Assembly: GCA_946545645.1 (NCBI GenBank)
Contig: CAMNNQ010000170.1
Span: 1 to 35,701, forward strand
Origin: an uncultured Clostridia bacterium
GTDB taxonomy: Bacteria; Bacillota; Clostridia; Oscillospirales; Ruminococcaceae
Reading direction: 5' to 3'
DNA length: 35,701 bases
Below the pieces are notes generated by a model. The model searched no databases. It was not told the origin of the DNA and saw only the letters and a list, made by a program, of their open reading frames with translations. The position numbers and the translations under genes are program-made. Below are positions 1 to 7,977 of the stretch, piece after piece. How positions within the stretch are numbered: the stretch's first letter is position 1; every line of letters begins with the position of its first letter.

Positions 1-1
1 G

Positions 2-622
2 TTAAAAACGGAAGCTCAGACAAGAGCTCAGGGTATCGACTGCTCCGGCCTTGTCTGGTGGACGCTGACCAATCTTGGATACAAGACATCGGGCTTCGGG
101 CAGAATAATCCCGTCCCAGCTGATACTTTCGGCTGGCTGGGCTCGACAGGAACAAAGAAGATAACCTACGGCGGCATTACGGAGAATATCGAGATCGAGA
201 AATCGAATCTCCCCACTCCCGCTGATACCACTGCTTCCAAGACCTACGAGTATTGGGAGAAAGCAGACAGATCAACGATTACTCCTGAGGACGGACAGGT
301 CGGAGACCGCACTTTTGTCATCACAGGCAACGGCAAGAGCTATACTGTCAAGACCAATGATAATGGTGTTGCCGAGCTGAAGAATATTCCTGTATATGAC
401 AGCAATGACAATAAGATAAAGGTAATCGCAAAAGGTATCCGCACGCAGTTCAGCAAAAAAAGACAGATTTTTCGGGATTCTTACGAAGCCCCGAAAATGC
501 GTGGTTTTCAAAAAAATCAAAATGGTGCCCAAGGCGGGTTTTTACAAAGAAATACGCTGTCTCAGGAACCCCTGAAACAGCGTATTTACGCGGTTTGTGC
601 TGGTCGGAGTGACGGGACTTGA
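2..622 (+). CDS. Partial NlpC/P60 plus SpaA-like surface protein, probably decayed at its 3' end
   Basis: The frame is open from the left edge, so the start lies outside the window. Residues 11-18 read GIDCSGLVW, the catalytic-cysteine motif of NlpC/P60 peptidoglycan endopeptidases. The following catalytic His region is not evident. Around residues 95-130 the text changes to a SpaA/Cna-B-like pilin fold signature (TGNGKSYTVKTNDNG, then AELKNIPVYDSNDNKI). After about base 425 the expected beta-strand does not continue, and the frame runs through a terminator hairpin into a tRNA gene read antisense, stopping at 622. A functional end there is unlikely. I infer an internally deleted and 3'-truncated remnant of a secreted cell-wall protein. 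It could instead be a short expressed chimera. Confidence 0.45.
   Translation, partial: LKTEAQTRAQGIDCSGLVWWTLTNLGYKTSGFGQNNPVPADTFGWLGSTGTKKITYGGITENIEIEKSNLPTPADTTASKTYEYWEKADRSTITPEDGQVGDRTFVITGNGKSYTVKTNDNGVAELKNIPVYDSNDNKIKVIAKGIRTQFSKKRQIFRDSYEAPKMRGFQKNQNGAQGGFLQRNTLSQEPLKQRIYAVCAGRSDGT
551..586 (-). terminator. Hairpin terminator downstream of tRNA-Pro
   Basis: Two 16-base arms (551-566 and 571-586) pair with a single mismatch around a 4-base loop. On the minus strand the stem follows the tRNA 3' end by 14 bases and leads into a T-rich stretch. It could also work on the plus strand for the truncated upstream gene. Confidence 0.75.
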
Positions 623-677
623 ACCCACGGCCTCTACCACCCCAAGGTAGCGCGCTACCAATCTGCGCCACACCCCG
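601..677 (-). tRNA. tRNA-Pro (anticodon GGG)
   Basis: On the minus strand this 77-base sequence folds as a full cloverleaf. The acceptor stem CGGGGTG pairs with CACTCCG with one G-T wobble. The anticodon stem is CTACC/GGTAG around the loop TTGGGGT, giving anticodon GGG, which reads CCC and CCU proline codons. The T arm contains GTTCAAGT-type sequence, the discriminator base is A, and the 3' CCA is encoded in the DNA. C1 pairing with G72 fits proline tRNAs. It is transcribed alone, from its own consensus promoter at 689-717 to the hairpin at 551-586. Confidence 0.95.
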
Positions 678-688
678 ATTGCTATAAT

Positions 689-717
689 ATTATACTACTT
701 CTCCACCCTTTTGTCAA
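689..717 (-). promoter_or_regulatory. Consensus sigma-A promoter for tRNA-Pro
   Basis: Reading the minus strand, TTGACA (712-717) and TATAAT (689-694) are separated by exactly 17 bases. The mature tRNA 5' end lies about 12 bases downstream of the -10 box, so the precursor leader is very short. Confidence 0.85.
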
Positions 718-833
718 GCCTTTTTTTGAAATTTCTTTTCTGTATATCCCACAAATTTTCAGGTGCTATGTTTGGAGGGGTTGTTCATTTGTATGAATTT
801 ATCTGTGCAGGATGCCGAAAATCCGCACTTTTG

Positions 834-863
834 TTGACTTTTTCACTCCCCGCGTTGTATACT
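834..863 (+). promoter_or_regulatory. Promoter for the HhH protein / rsuA pair
   Basis: TTGACT (834-839) and TATACT (858-863) are spaced by 18 bases. Transcription would start near 870, which supports the GTG start at 915 and excludes the upstream in-frame codons from 711. Confidence 0.65.
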
Positions 864-914
864 TATCATATCATTAAGACCCCCGCCCGAACACCGCAGA
901 AAGGAGGAAATGCC

Positions 915-1877
915 GTGTCAGATGAAAACAGATCTCCGGGTAAGGATCCGGCGTCGGAGCTCCCTCCGGGCGAAGAACAGAGCCGTGCGGATTCAGGCAA
1001 AAAGCTCCGCATCTCCCATACCTTCGCCGTTGTATGTATGCTCATCGTCGCATTCGCTGCCGGAGCCGCAATAATGGCCGACCGTTTCTCCGCCAAAGAA
1101 AATCAGACCCGCATCGTGACACCTTATCCTGACTCCTCCGCTGCCGTTACTTCTGCAAAAGCTGCTGTGTCCTCCACTGCCTCAGCGCAAAAGATAACAA
1201 CTGTCCCCATATCCTCAGTTCCCGATACAGATACTGCTCCCAAGACCGAAACTGCCGTAACCGCAGCTGCGGCTTTTTCTTTTCCTGCCGATATAAATCT
1301 CGTCGGTGCCGATTGTCTCGCTTATGTGAACGGCATCAACCGCTCCGTCGCCGAGGCTGTCATCGACTACCGCGATAAGCATACCAAGATACGTGACCTC
1401 GACGAGCTGCTGGATGTCTACGGCATCGGTGAACGTACCCTTTCTGTAATAAAAGAGCATTTCTACGTCGATCCCGCTGACTACTCCCCTCGCAGGACCG
1501 CCTCAGTTCCCGTAACTCAGCCGCCTGTGCAGACCACAGGGAAACAAAGCCGCACCAAACCCCAAGTTACCGAGACCGAGACCTCTCCCACGGAAACAGT
1601 TCCCCCGACCGCGACCGCAGGACCGGAGCCCGTACCCGAGCCAAGAGCTGTCAATATCAACTCCGCTTCCGCCGAGGAGCTGGCAGATGCCCTGCTGATA
1701 GACATCGAGCTGGCCGGGAAAATCGTCGAGCTGCGGGATAATATCGGCCGATTCGTATCTCCCAGAGAGCTGCTCTATGTCGAGGGCTTCTCCGATGCGA
1801 TGTATCTTGAGCTCAAGGAGCTTCTCCTTATCAGCGATAAGACCGAAGAAAGCGAGGTCACTAATGATGCGGCTTGA
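915..1877 (+). CDS. Membrane-anchored double helix-hairpin-helix (ComEA-like) protein
   Basis: I chose the GTG at 915 because AAGGAGG (901-907) sits 7 bases upstream and a promoter lies at 834-863. This gives 320 residues. Residues 1-34 are charged and presumably cytoplasmic. One hydrophobic helix (about 35-57) follows, then a Ser/Thr/Ala-rich stalk. Two helix-hairpin-helix modules come next, around 125-185 (NGINRSVAEAVIDYR, then VYGIGERTL) and 250-310 (VNINSASAEELADALL, then VEGFSDAMYLEL), joined by a Pro/Thr-rich linker. HhH modules bind DNA backbone non-specifically. In ComEA a membrane-anchored copy receives DNA during natural transformation, but ComEA normally has a single C-terminal HhH pair. 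No comEC or comEB lies beside it. Its end overlaps the next gene by 14 bases, so the two are co-translated. A general extracellular DNA-binding role is the safest reading. Confidence 0.8.
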   Translation: MSDENRSPGKDPASELPPGEEQSRADSGKKLRISHTFAVVCMLIVAFAAGAAIMADRFSAKENQTRIVTPYPDSSAAVTSAKAAVSSTASAQKITTVPISSVPDTDTAPKTETAVTAAAAFSFPADINLVGADCLAYVNGINRSVAEAVIDYRDKHTKIRDLDELLDVYGIGERTLSVIKEHFYVDPADYSPRRTASVPVTQPPVQTTGKQSRTKPQVTETETSPTETVPPTATAGPEPVPEPRAVNINSASAEELADALLIDIELAGKIVELRDNIGRFVSPRELLYVEGFSDAMYLELKELLLISDKTEESEVTNDAA

Positions 1878-2577
1878 CAGATTTCTGGCTTCACAGCGCC
1901 CCGATATCTCCCGCAGCAGCGCCCGGGAGCTCTGCCGCAAGGGGCTCGTTACGGTTAACGGTGCGCCAGCAAAAAGATCGGATATACAGATAAATGAAGA
2001 ACAGGACACCGTCTGCGTCTCGGGAAAATGTATAATATACAGAAAATATGTATATATAATGCTCAATAAGCCCCGGGGAGTGATCTGCGCCACTAAGGAC
2101 AGGCTAACCGAGACCGTCATGGAGCTGATACCCCCCGAGCTCAGAAGAGACGGCCTCTTCCCCGCCGGAAGGCTGGATAAAGATACCGAGGGCTTCGTCC
2201 TCATAACCGACGACGGCGAGCTGGCCCATAAGATGCTCTCCCCCAAAAGCCATGTGCCCAAGACCTATTTCGTCCGCCTGGAAAAGCCGCTGGAGCCTTC
2301 AGCCGTCAGCCTCTTTTCGGAAGGCATCACCATCGACGGCGGAGAAAAATGCCTCCCCGCTCAGCTCTCCATCTCAGACAATCCAGCCGAATGTCTCCTG
2401 ACTATCCGTGAAGGCAAGTTCCACCAGGTAAAGCGGATGTTTCTTGCAATAGACAACAAGGTGTTGTATCTTAAACGTATAAGTATCGGAAAGCTCGCCC
2501 TTGACGAAAATCTGCCTCTGGGCGGATGTTTGGAAGTATTGCACAAAGATGTTGATAAACTTTTGTCACGGAAATGA
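1864..2577 (+). CDS. rsuA: RsuA-family 16S rRNA pseudouridine synthase
   Basis: This enzyme isomerises a uridine in 16S rRNA to pseudouridine. Residues 2-50 form an S4 RNA-binding domain (MRLDRFLAS, then RELCRKGLVTVNG). The catalytic domain holds the RsuA/RluB/E/F motif GRLDKDTEG with the catalytic aspartate at about residue 105, followed by LLTIREGKFHQVKRMF near the C terminus. The length of 237 residues is normal for the family. Two adjacent ATG codons, 1864 and 1867, both fit the GAGG at 1854-1857; the second gives the more usual MRLDRFL start. The start lies inside the preceding HhH gene, so translation is coupled. Confidence 0.93.
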   Translation: MMRLDRFLASQRPDISRSSARELCRKGLVTVNGAPAKRSDIQINEEQDTVCVSGKCIIYRKYVYIMLNKPRGVICATKDRLTETVMELIPPELRRDGLFPAGRLDKDTEGFVLITDDGELAHKMLSPKSHVPKTYFVRLEKPLEPSAVSLFSEGITIDGGEKCLPAQLSISDNPAECLLTIREGKFHQVKRMFLAIDNKVLYLKRISIGKLALDENLPLGGCLEVLHKDVDKLLSRK

Positions 2578-2595
2578 GCCTGTTTCCATTTTTTT
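2570..2595 (+). terminator. Weak intrinsic terminator after rsuA
   Basis: A 5-bp stem (GGAAA 2570-2574 with TTTCC 2583-2587) overlaps the stop codon and is followed by seven T residues at 2589-2595. The stem is short, so termination may be partial. Confidence 0.45.
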
Positions 2596-2661
2596 ACAGC
2601 GCCCTGTTTTTTTTCGTCAATATTTATAAAGACTTGTAATAAAGTTTAGTTAAAAAAACTC

Positions 2662-2690
2662 TTGCTTATAGACTTGAAATTTGATATGAT
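2662..2690 (+). promoter_or_regulatory. Promoter of the MsmX-type ATPase gene
   Basis: TTGCTT (2662-2667) and TATGAT (2685-2690) are spaced by 17 bases. Transcription should begin near 2697, leaving a leader of about 50 bases before the ATG at 2750. Confidence 0.7.
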
Positions 2691-2707
2691 ATTAGCATAG
2701 CTAATAT
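2689..2707. promoter_or_regulatory. Perfect 19-bp palindrome at the transcription start (likely operator)
   Basis: ATATTAGCATAGCTAATAT has 8-base perfect arms around a 3-base centre. It begins in the last bases of the -10 box and covers the predicted start site, the classic place for a repressor to block RNA polymerase. The cognate repressor is not identifiable from this window. Confidence 0.6.
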
Positions 2708-2749
2708 GGAAAATTAGTCAATACTTTATATTAGGAGGTTCTTATAAAC

Positions 2750-3892
2750 ATGGCAAGTGTATCATTGAGGGAAATTTATAAGAAGTACGCAGGCGGTGTT
2801 ATCGCGGTTTCCGACTTTAACATCGAGATCAAGGACAAGGAGTTCATCATCCTGGTAGGTCCTTCCGGCTGCGGAAAGTCAACAACACTGAGAATGATCG
2901 CAGGTCTTGAAGAGATCAGCGAGGGCGAGCTCTATATCGGTGACCGTCTGGTAAACGATATCGCTCCTAAGGACAGAGATATCGCAATGGTTTTCCAGAA
3001 CTACGCTCTGTATCCCCATATGACAGTTTTTGAGAACATGGCCTTCGGCCTTAAGCTGCGTAAAGTCCCCAAGGACGAAATCGCAAGAAAAGTTGAAGAG
3101 GCTGCAAGGATCCTCGATATCGCTCACCTGCTCGACAGAAAGCCGAAGGCTCTCTCCGGCGGTCAGAGACAGCGTGTTGCGCTGGGCCGTGCTATCGTTC
3201 GTGAGCCCCAGGTATTCCTCCTCGACGAGCCTCTGTCAAACCTCGACGCCAAGCTGAGAGCTCAGATGAGAACCGAGATCGCTAAGCTCCATAAGAAACT
3301 GGGTACTACATTCATCTATGTAACCCATGACCAGACCGAGGCTATGACAATGGGTGACCGTATCGTTGTTATGAAGGACGGTTACATCCAGCAGATCGAT
3401 ACTCCTACCAACCTCTACAACAGCCCTGTTAACCAGTTCGTTGCCGGCTTCATCGGCTCGCCTCAGATGAACTTCATCGATGCTAAGCTCCTGAAGAAGA
3501 ACGGCAAGTATGTCGTTGAATTCGGCTCTGAGGATACCAAGACCTCCAGAGGCGTTAAGTATGAAGTAGAGATCCCCGAGGCTAAGGTCGATGAAGAGGC
3601 TCTTGAGCCGCTGGTAGACCAGGAAGTTGTCCTCGGTATCCGTCCCGAGTGCCTGCATGACGAAGAGATGTTCATCTCCGCTGCTACTACCGGCGTAGTT
3701 AACGCTACCGTCGAAGTAACAGAAATGATGGGTGCTGAGACCTACCTCTATCTGACCTGCGAGGGCATTCCCCTTACCGCAAGAGTCAGCCCGAGATCGA
3801 CCGCTCGTCCTCAGGATGATATCAAGATCGCTCTCGATCCCAACAGGATCCATATCTTCGATAAGGATACTGAGAAGACTGTTATCAACTGA
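2750..3892 (+). CDS. ugpC: Carbohydrate ABC transporter ATP-binding protein (MsmX/UgpC/MalK type)
   Basis: This cytoplasmic ATPase powers sugar import by pairing with membrane permeases. Walker [10 protein letters not shown] is at residues 37-45, the Q-loop lies in VFQNYALYP (81-89), the ABC signature LSGGQ is at 135-139, Walker B VFLLDE at 155-160, and the H-loop histidine at 193. The C-terminal third (about 240-370) is the TOBE/OB regulatory domain typical of MalK-like ATPases. The length of 380 residues matches the family. AGGAGG (2733-2738) precedes the ATG. No permease or solute-binding gene is adjacent, and the gene is bounded by its own promoter and a strong terminator. It is therefore probably a shared ATPase serving several sugar transporters, as MsmX does in Bacillus. 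Confidence 0.93.
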   Translation: MASVSLREIYKKYAGGVIAVSDFNIEIKDKEFIILVGPSGCGKSTTLRMIAGLEEISEGELYIGDRLVNDIAPKDRDIAMVFQNYALYPHMTVFENMAFGLKLRKVPKDEIARKVEEAARILDIAHLLDRKPKALSGGQRQRVALGRAIVREPQVFLLDEPLSNLDAKLRAQMRTEIAKLHKKLGTTFIYVTHDQTEAMTMGDRIVVMKDGYIQQIDTPTNLYNSPVNQFVAGFIGSPQMNFIDAKLLKKNGKYVVEFGSEDTKTSRGVKYEVEIPEAKVDEEALEPLVDQEVVLGIRPECLHDEEMFISAATTGVVNATVEVTEMMGAETYLYLTCEGIPLTARVSPRSTARPQDDIKIALDPNRIHIFDKDTEKTVIN

Positions 3893-3912
3893 TAACCTTA
3901 CCCCGAATTTCC

Positions 3913-3950
3913 AAATGGCTGCTGCACCGCGCAGCAGCCATTTTTGTTTT
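3913..3950 (+). terminator. Strong intrinsic terminator after the sugar ATPase gene
   Basis: Arms 3913-3925 and 3931-3943 pair perfectly over 13 bases around a 5-base loop, followed by a TTTTTGTTTT tract. Confidence 0.9.
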
Positions 3951-4005
3951 ATCTCCCCGCAAAAGCATCCGGATGACTTACAGTAAAACAGCAAAGGAGT
4001 AAATT

Positions 4006-5295
4006 ATGAAGCTCAGAAGAACCCTCGCCATTGTTTCAGCACTGATCGTCTCTGCCAGCGTATTCTCAGCCTGCTCGGACAGTACCGGCTCATCCTCTTC
4101 CCCTTCCGCCGAGACTTCGACCTCTGCTCAGGCCGAAACTACCGCCCCGCAGGAGGCTCCCCCTGCCCCGGAAGGGTATAACGTATCCGCACTGGCCGCT
4201 ACAGATAAAGCCGTCGATGAGGAAGCCCTCTCTGAATCGCTGACCTCTGTCGGCAATCCGACAGCTATGCAGGCCAAAATGAAAAAAGCTCTTGCAGGAG
4301 AAAAGACTACTGTCGCCTATCTCGGCGGCTCCATAACCGAAGGCTTCAGCGCCGGCCCCGAAAAATGCTATGCCAAAGAATCGTTCAACCGCTTCAAGGC
4401 AGCCTTCGGCGGCGGCGATAACATCCAGTATGTCAACGCCGGTATCTCCGGCACTCCGTCTAAGCTGGGAAATCTCCGCCTTCAGAGAGATATCCTCTCC
4501 AAGGATCCGGATATCTGCTTTATAGAGTTCGCCGTCAATGACGCCCGCGATACCGACCATAGAGCCGCCTACGAATCTATCGTCCGCGACCTCATTGAGA
4601 AAGATGTAGCAGTAGTCCTGCTCTTCTCCCGCACCGATTCCGGTTATTCCGCACAGGATCAGATGAAAGAGATCGGCGCCTATTACAATGTTCCTATGAT
4701 CTCTTATGCCGACGGCCTGACCTATATGCTGGATAACAAGAAGATAGCCTGGAGCGATTTCTCCAGCGATAACACCCACCCCAATCTCCGGGGCCACGCC
4801 ATAGTTGCGGATATGATCTGCAACTACTTCAAGGAAGCCTTTGCCGCCGCGCCGGAAGCATATACCTACCCCACCGCTCCCCTGAGTATTATGGTGCAGC
4901 AGGGTATGCAGATGTTTGAAAACAAGGATATCGAGCCCGAGGACAGCGGGAGCTGGTTCACAGGCTCTGATGTATCCTTCTTCAAGCAGGGCTGGACCTA
5001 TGATGCCAAGGGGGACAACAAGCCTCTGATATTTAAATTCCGCGGCAAATTCGCCCATATCGTCTATAAGGAATCCAACGATAAGTCCTACGGTAAGATC
5101 AAGGTCAAGGTAACTGTTGACGGCGAGGAGTACGATACCCAGACCATATCTTCCTATAAGGAATCCGGCTGGGGAAATCCCGTCGCCGTGCAGATCGGTA
5201 TGCAGGCCTCAGAAAAGGATTATGTAGTCGAGATCTCTATGGACGAGGGCTGCGAGACCGACCATGCCCAGATACTGGCTATCGCACACAACTGA
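4006..5295 (+). CDS. SGNH/GDSL-family hydrolase lipoprotein
   Basis: Probably a surface esterase, since many relatives deacetylate polysaccharides. The N terminus is a lipoprotein signal: basic residues, a hydrophobic core, then a lipobox ending at Cys23. A Ser/Thr/Ala/Pro-rich linker runs to about residue 55. SGNH blocks follow: block I GGSITEG with Ser109, block II around VNAGISG, block III FAVND with Asn178, and block V DNTHP giving Asp255 and His258. The last ~130 residues look like a beta-rich accessory domain. The AAAGGAG ribosome site fits the ATG at 4006. peptidase T starts 12 bases after the stop, so the two are likely co-transcribed. The substrate cannot be read from sequence. Confidence 0.85.
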   Translation: MKLRRTLAIVSALIVSASVFSACSDSTGSSSSPSAETSTSAQAETTAPQEAPPAPEGYNVSALAATDKAVDEEALSESLTSVGNPTAMQAKMKKALAGEKTTVAYLGGSITEGFSAGPEKCYAKESFNRFKAAFGGGDNIQYVNAGISGTPSKLGNLRLQRDILSKDPDICFIEFAVNDARDTDHRAAYESIVRDLIEKDVAVVLLFSRTDSGYSAQDQMKEIGAYYNVPMISYADGLTYMLDNKKIAWSDFSSDNTHPNLRGHAIVADMICNYFKEAFAAAPEAYTYPTAPLSIMVQQGMQMFENKDIEPEDSGSWFTGSDVSFFKQGWTYDAKGDNKPLIFKFRGKFAHIVYKESNDKSYGKIKVKVTVDGEEYDTQTISSYKESGWGNPVAVQIGMQASEKDYVVEISMDEGCETDHAQILAIAHN

Positions 5296-5307
5296 CAGGA
5301 GAAAGCT

Positions 5308-6543
5308 ATGAAAGACAGTAAAGATAACGTTTTTTCGCGTTTTGCAAGATATGCCGCCGTTGAGACCGCCTCTTCCGAGGAAAGCAGCAGCTTCCCCTCG
5401 ACACCCGGGCAGGCGGTCCTCGCTGAACTGCTGGCAGAGGAGCTCCGCACCCTCGGAGCCGCCGATGCAGCCTATGACCCTCAGAGCGGCTGCGTTTACG
5501 CCCATATTCCCGCCAACGACGGCGGCCGCACCCACCGCACCCTGGGCTTCATCTCCCATCTGGACACCTCCCCGGAAGCCTCCGGCAAGGATGTCAGACT
5601 GCAGCTCCACCCCGATTACGACGGCGGAGATATCCGGCTCCCCGGGGGTGTCGTAATAAGCCCGGAGGTATTTCCCGAGATGAAAAACTACATCGGCAAG
5701 ACCCTCATAACCTCCGACGGCACTACCCTCCTCGGCGCCGACGACAAAGCCGGGATAGCCGAGATAATGACTATGGCGGAAGCACTCCTCTCGGAAAATG
5801 CCCCTCTCCACGGGCGTATCGCTATCGCCTTTACCCCGGACGAAGAGATCGGCGGCGGTATCTCCCGCTTCGATCTTGAACGCTTCGGCGCAGATATCGC
5901 CTATACCGTTGACGGCGGGGCGCTGGGAGAGCTGGAATACGAGTGCTTCAATGCCGCCACAGCCATGGTAACGGTCAGAGGGGTCAATATCCATACCGGG
6001 GAGGCTAAGGGCAAGATGAAGAACGCCTCCCGCATCGCGCTGGCTTTCGATGCAGCTCTCCCCGCATCAGACCGCCCGGAGAACACCGAGGGCTATGAGG
6101 GCTTCTTCCACCTTTCTTCTGTCTCGGGAGAAGTCGAGCTCTGCCGCCTGGAATACCTTATCCGCGACCACGACAGGCAAAAATTTGAAAGCAGGAAACA
6201 GCTCATGCTCTCCGCTGCCGAAGCCCTGAACGAGCAATACGGCCCAGGGACAGTTACCGTCGAGCTCAAGGATACCTACTACAATATGAAGGACAAGATC
6301 TCCCCCGACTATATGTTCCTCATCGACCGTGCCGGAGAATGTATGGAGGCTCTGGGCGTAAAGCCCCGGATCAAGCCTATCCGCGGCGGGACAGACGGAG
6401 CCAATCTCTCCTATCGCGGCCTTCCCTGTCCGAACCTCTGCGCCGGAGGGCATAACTTTCACGGCCGCTATGAATACTGCTGTCTTGAATCAATGGAGAC
6501 GATAGTCAAACTCCTTGTCGCTCTTGCCTGCACCGGGATGTGA
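5308..6543 (+). CDS. pepT: Peptidase T (tripeptide aminopeptidase)
   Basis: A cytoplasmic zinc aminopeptidase of the M20B family that removes N-terminal residues from tripeptides. The first metal-binding segment is SHLDTS with His84 and Asp86. The bridging aspartate lies in LLGADDKAG (145/146). The catalytic Glu pair 179/180 lies in FTPDEEIGGG. Near the C terminus IRGGTDGANLSYRG and CAGGHNFHGRYEY are characteristic PepT blocks. The length of 411 residues is typical. AGGAG precedes the ATG. The gene follows the GDSL lipoprotein gene closely and ends at a bidirectional terminator. Confidence 0.95.
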   Translation: MKDSKDNVFSRFARYAAVETASSEESSSFPSTPGQAVLAELLAEELRTLGAADAAYDPQSGCVYAHIPANDGGRTHRTLGFISHLDTSPEASGKDVRLQLHPDYDGGDIRLPGGVVISPEVFPEMKNYIGKTLITSDGTTLLGADDKAGIAEIMTMAEALLSENAPLHGRIAIAFTPDEEIGGGISRFDLERFGADIAYTVDGGALGELEYECFNAATAMVTVRGVNIHTGEAKGKMKNASRIALAFDAALPASDRPENTEGYEGFFHLSSVSGEVELCRLEYLIRDHDRQKFESRKQLMLSAAEALNEQYGPGTVTVELKDTYYNMKDKISPDYMFLIDRAGECMEALGVKPRIKPIRGGTDGANLSYRGLPCPNLCAGGHNFHGRYEYCCLESMETIVKLLVALACTGM

Positions 6544-6581
6544 ACTTATTAAACCGAAGATCTGACCAAGACAAAAACATT

Positions 6582-6615
6582 GCCCCCGAGCGCTGCAAAA
6601 CGCTCAGGGGCTTCT
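6582..6615. terminator. Terminator between pepT and the convergent acyltransferase gene
   Basis: GCCCCCGAGCG (6582-6592) pairs with CGCTCAGGGGC (6601-6611) with one mismatch. The stem sits between two convergent genes; the T tract on the plus strand is short (TTCTT). Confidence 0.65.
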
Positions 6616-6663
6616 TGATTCATATTTCTGCCCGGGCAGGCCGGCGCTTTCGGGAACTGCATC

Positions 6664-7758
6664 TCAAGAGGTCTGTGCTGACGGCATTTGCTGCGTTCTC
6701 CCCGGCTTTGAACCGAATAGAGCCTTGAGATATCTTGTCCTCTGAATAAGGCTGCACAGCCCGAAGGTCAGCAGATAGGCTGCCGGTACCGTCAGGAAGA
6801 AATTGGCGATGCTCCCGGCTCCTGCCTTCGCCAGCAGATACTGGCATACAACGACTATGGGGAAATGCAGGATATAGAACATATAAGATATACCGGAGCC
6901 GTATCTTGTAAAGCGTGTGGAAACATCGAGATGATCGTGTCCGAGGCTGACCAGCGCCGGTATGCTGAAAACAAAGGCTATGTAATTGCAGGCTGTGTTG
7001 AGGCCGCTGTATTTCCCGACGAATATGAACAGCGCTGTATTCGCCGCCGAAGCCGCAAGGAATACAGCGGTGTATACCCACTTGTATCCTGCAAGCCTGT
7101 CAACGGACTCGCGCTTGCTGAAAAACACATACCCCAGCAGATATACGCAGAGATAGGTTATCAGCGGCTTCCCCAACGTTTTGACATCCAGCGCCGCGAC
7201 AGCTCCCGCAGACAGCAGCACCCCGCAGACAGCTTTCGGCTTTCCCCCGCTTATCCCGAGAGCCTCCGCCCCCTTTATCGCTCCGCAGGAGATAACAGAG
7301 ATGACCGCCAATACGGCTATGAACCAGAGATGCCCGAGAGTAAACCCGCCGTCATAGCCCGAAAGATCGGTAAATCTTGTGAAATAGATGCCGTAATGCT
7401 CAAAGAATCCGCCGCTGTATCCGTTATGCGTCAGATCTGCGATATAGCTCAGGACAGGCGTTATCACCAGCAGCCCGAAAACGAGAGGGATGCCCAGCCT
7501 CAGCGCCCTTTCCTTCAGGAATTGCCCGCAGCCTCTTTTTCTTATCGAGAACCTCGCTGACGCCCCCGCCAGCAGGAACATCAGCGGCATGAACCAGGGG
7601 CTTATGAATGAAACAACAGCAGCCAGAGGCTTCGACTCTCTGAAAAAGATATAGTTTTGTTCTCCCCAGGTATTGTATGCCATCGCCGCATGGTAAACGA
7701 TAAGCAGAGTCACCGTCAACATCCGCAGATTGTCGATATACGCAACTCTTCCTTTCAT
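6664..7758 (-). CDS. Acyltransferase 3 family membrane protein
   Basis: A polytopic membrane protein with about ten hydrophobic helices, of the family that moves acetyl or other acyl groups onto extracellular sugars or peptidoglycan. The N terminus has the family signature, with Asp9, Arg12 and His23 in YIDNLRMLTVTLLIVYHAA. The length of 364 residues corresponds to a stand-alone AT3 domain without the extra SGNH domain of OatA. It is divergently transcribed from citrate synthase, from the promoter at 7815-7843. The ribosome site is weak. The acceptor is unknown; exopolysaccharide or cell-wall glycan is plausible. Confidence 0.85.
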   Translation of the reverse strand: MKGRVAYIDNLRMLTVTLLIVYHAAMAYNTWGEQNYIFFRESKPLAAVVSFISPWFMPLMFLLAGASARFSIRKRGCGQFLKERALRLGIPLVFGLLVITPVLSYIADLTHNGYSGGFFEHYGIYFTRFTDLSGYDGGFTLGHLWFIAVLAVISVISCGAIKGAEALGISGGKPKAVCGVLLSAGAVAALDVKTLGKPLITYLCVYLLGYVFFSKRESVDRLAGYKWVYTAVFLAASAANTALFIFVGKYSGLNTACNYIAFVFSIPALVSLGHDHLDVSTRFTRYGSGISYMFYILHFPIVVVCQYLLAKAGAGSIANFFLTVPAAYLLTFGLCSLIQRTRYLKALFGSKPGRTQQMPSAQTS

Positions 7759-7814
7759 TTTTTCATCCCGCCTTCCGGCTCCGTGCAGATGCCCCGGAGC
7801 GCTTGCTAATATGT

Positions 7815-7843
7815 ATTGTACTACAGTCAGTTGATTCTGTCAA
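7815..7843 (-). promoter_or_regulatory. Promoter for the acyltransferase gene
   Basis: On the minus strand TTGACA (7838-7843) and TACAAT (7815-7820) are spaced by 17 bases. Confidence 0.8.
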
Positions 7844-7866
7844 CATTGCCGATAAAAGCCTTTTGC

Positions 7867-7895
7867 TTGACACCGCCGCGATAATATGGTATAAT
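7867..7895 (+). promoter_or_regulatory. Fully consensus promoter for citrate synthase
   Basis: TTGACA (7867-7872) and TATAAT (7890-7895) are both perfect and spaced by 17 bases. A leader of about 75 bases precedes the GTG start at 7978. Confidence 0.88.
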
Positions 7896-7977
7896 AACAA
7901 AGCGGCCTGCGCTGTGCTCGGCCGCCCTGATATATGTTTACGAAAGATGATTTGCGGCCGCCGCCGCGGAAAGAACG

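Noticed and set aside
711-914. N-terminal extension of the HhH protein
   Set aside because: A promoter at 834-863 and a ribosome site at 901-907 place the start at 915; the upstream part would not be transcribed fully.
4090-5058. A 322-codon minus-strand open frame opposite the GDSL lipoprotein gene
   Set aside because: The plus strand has a lipobox and all SGNH blocks; the antisense frame has no ribosome site or domain.
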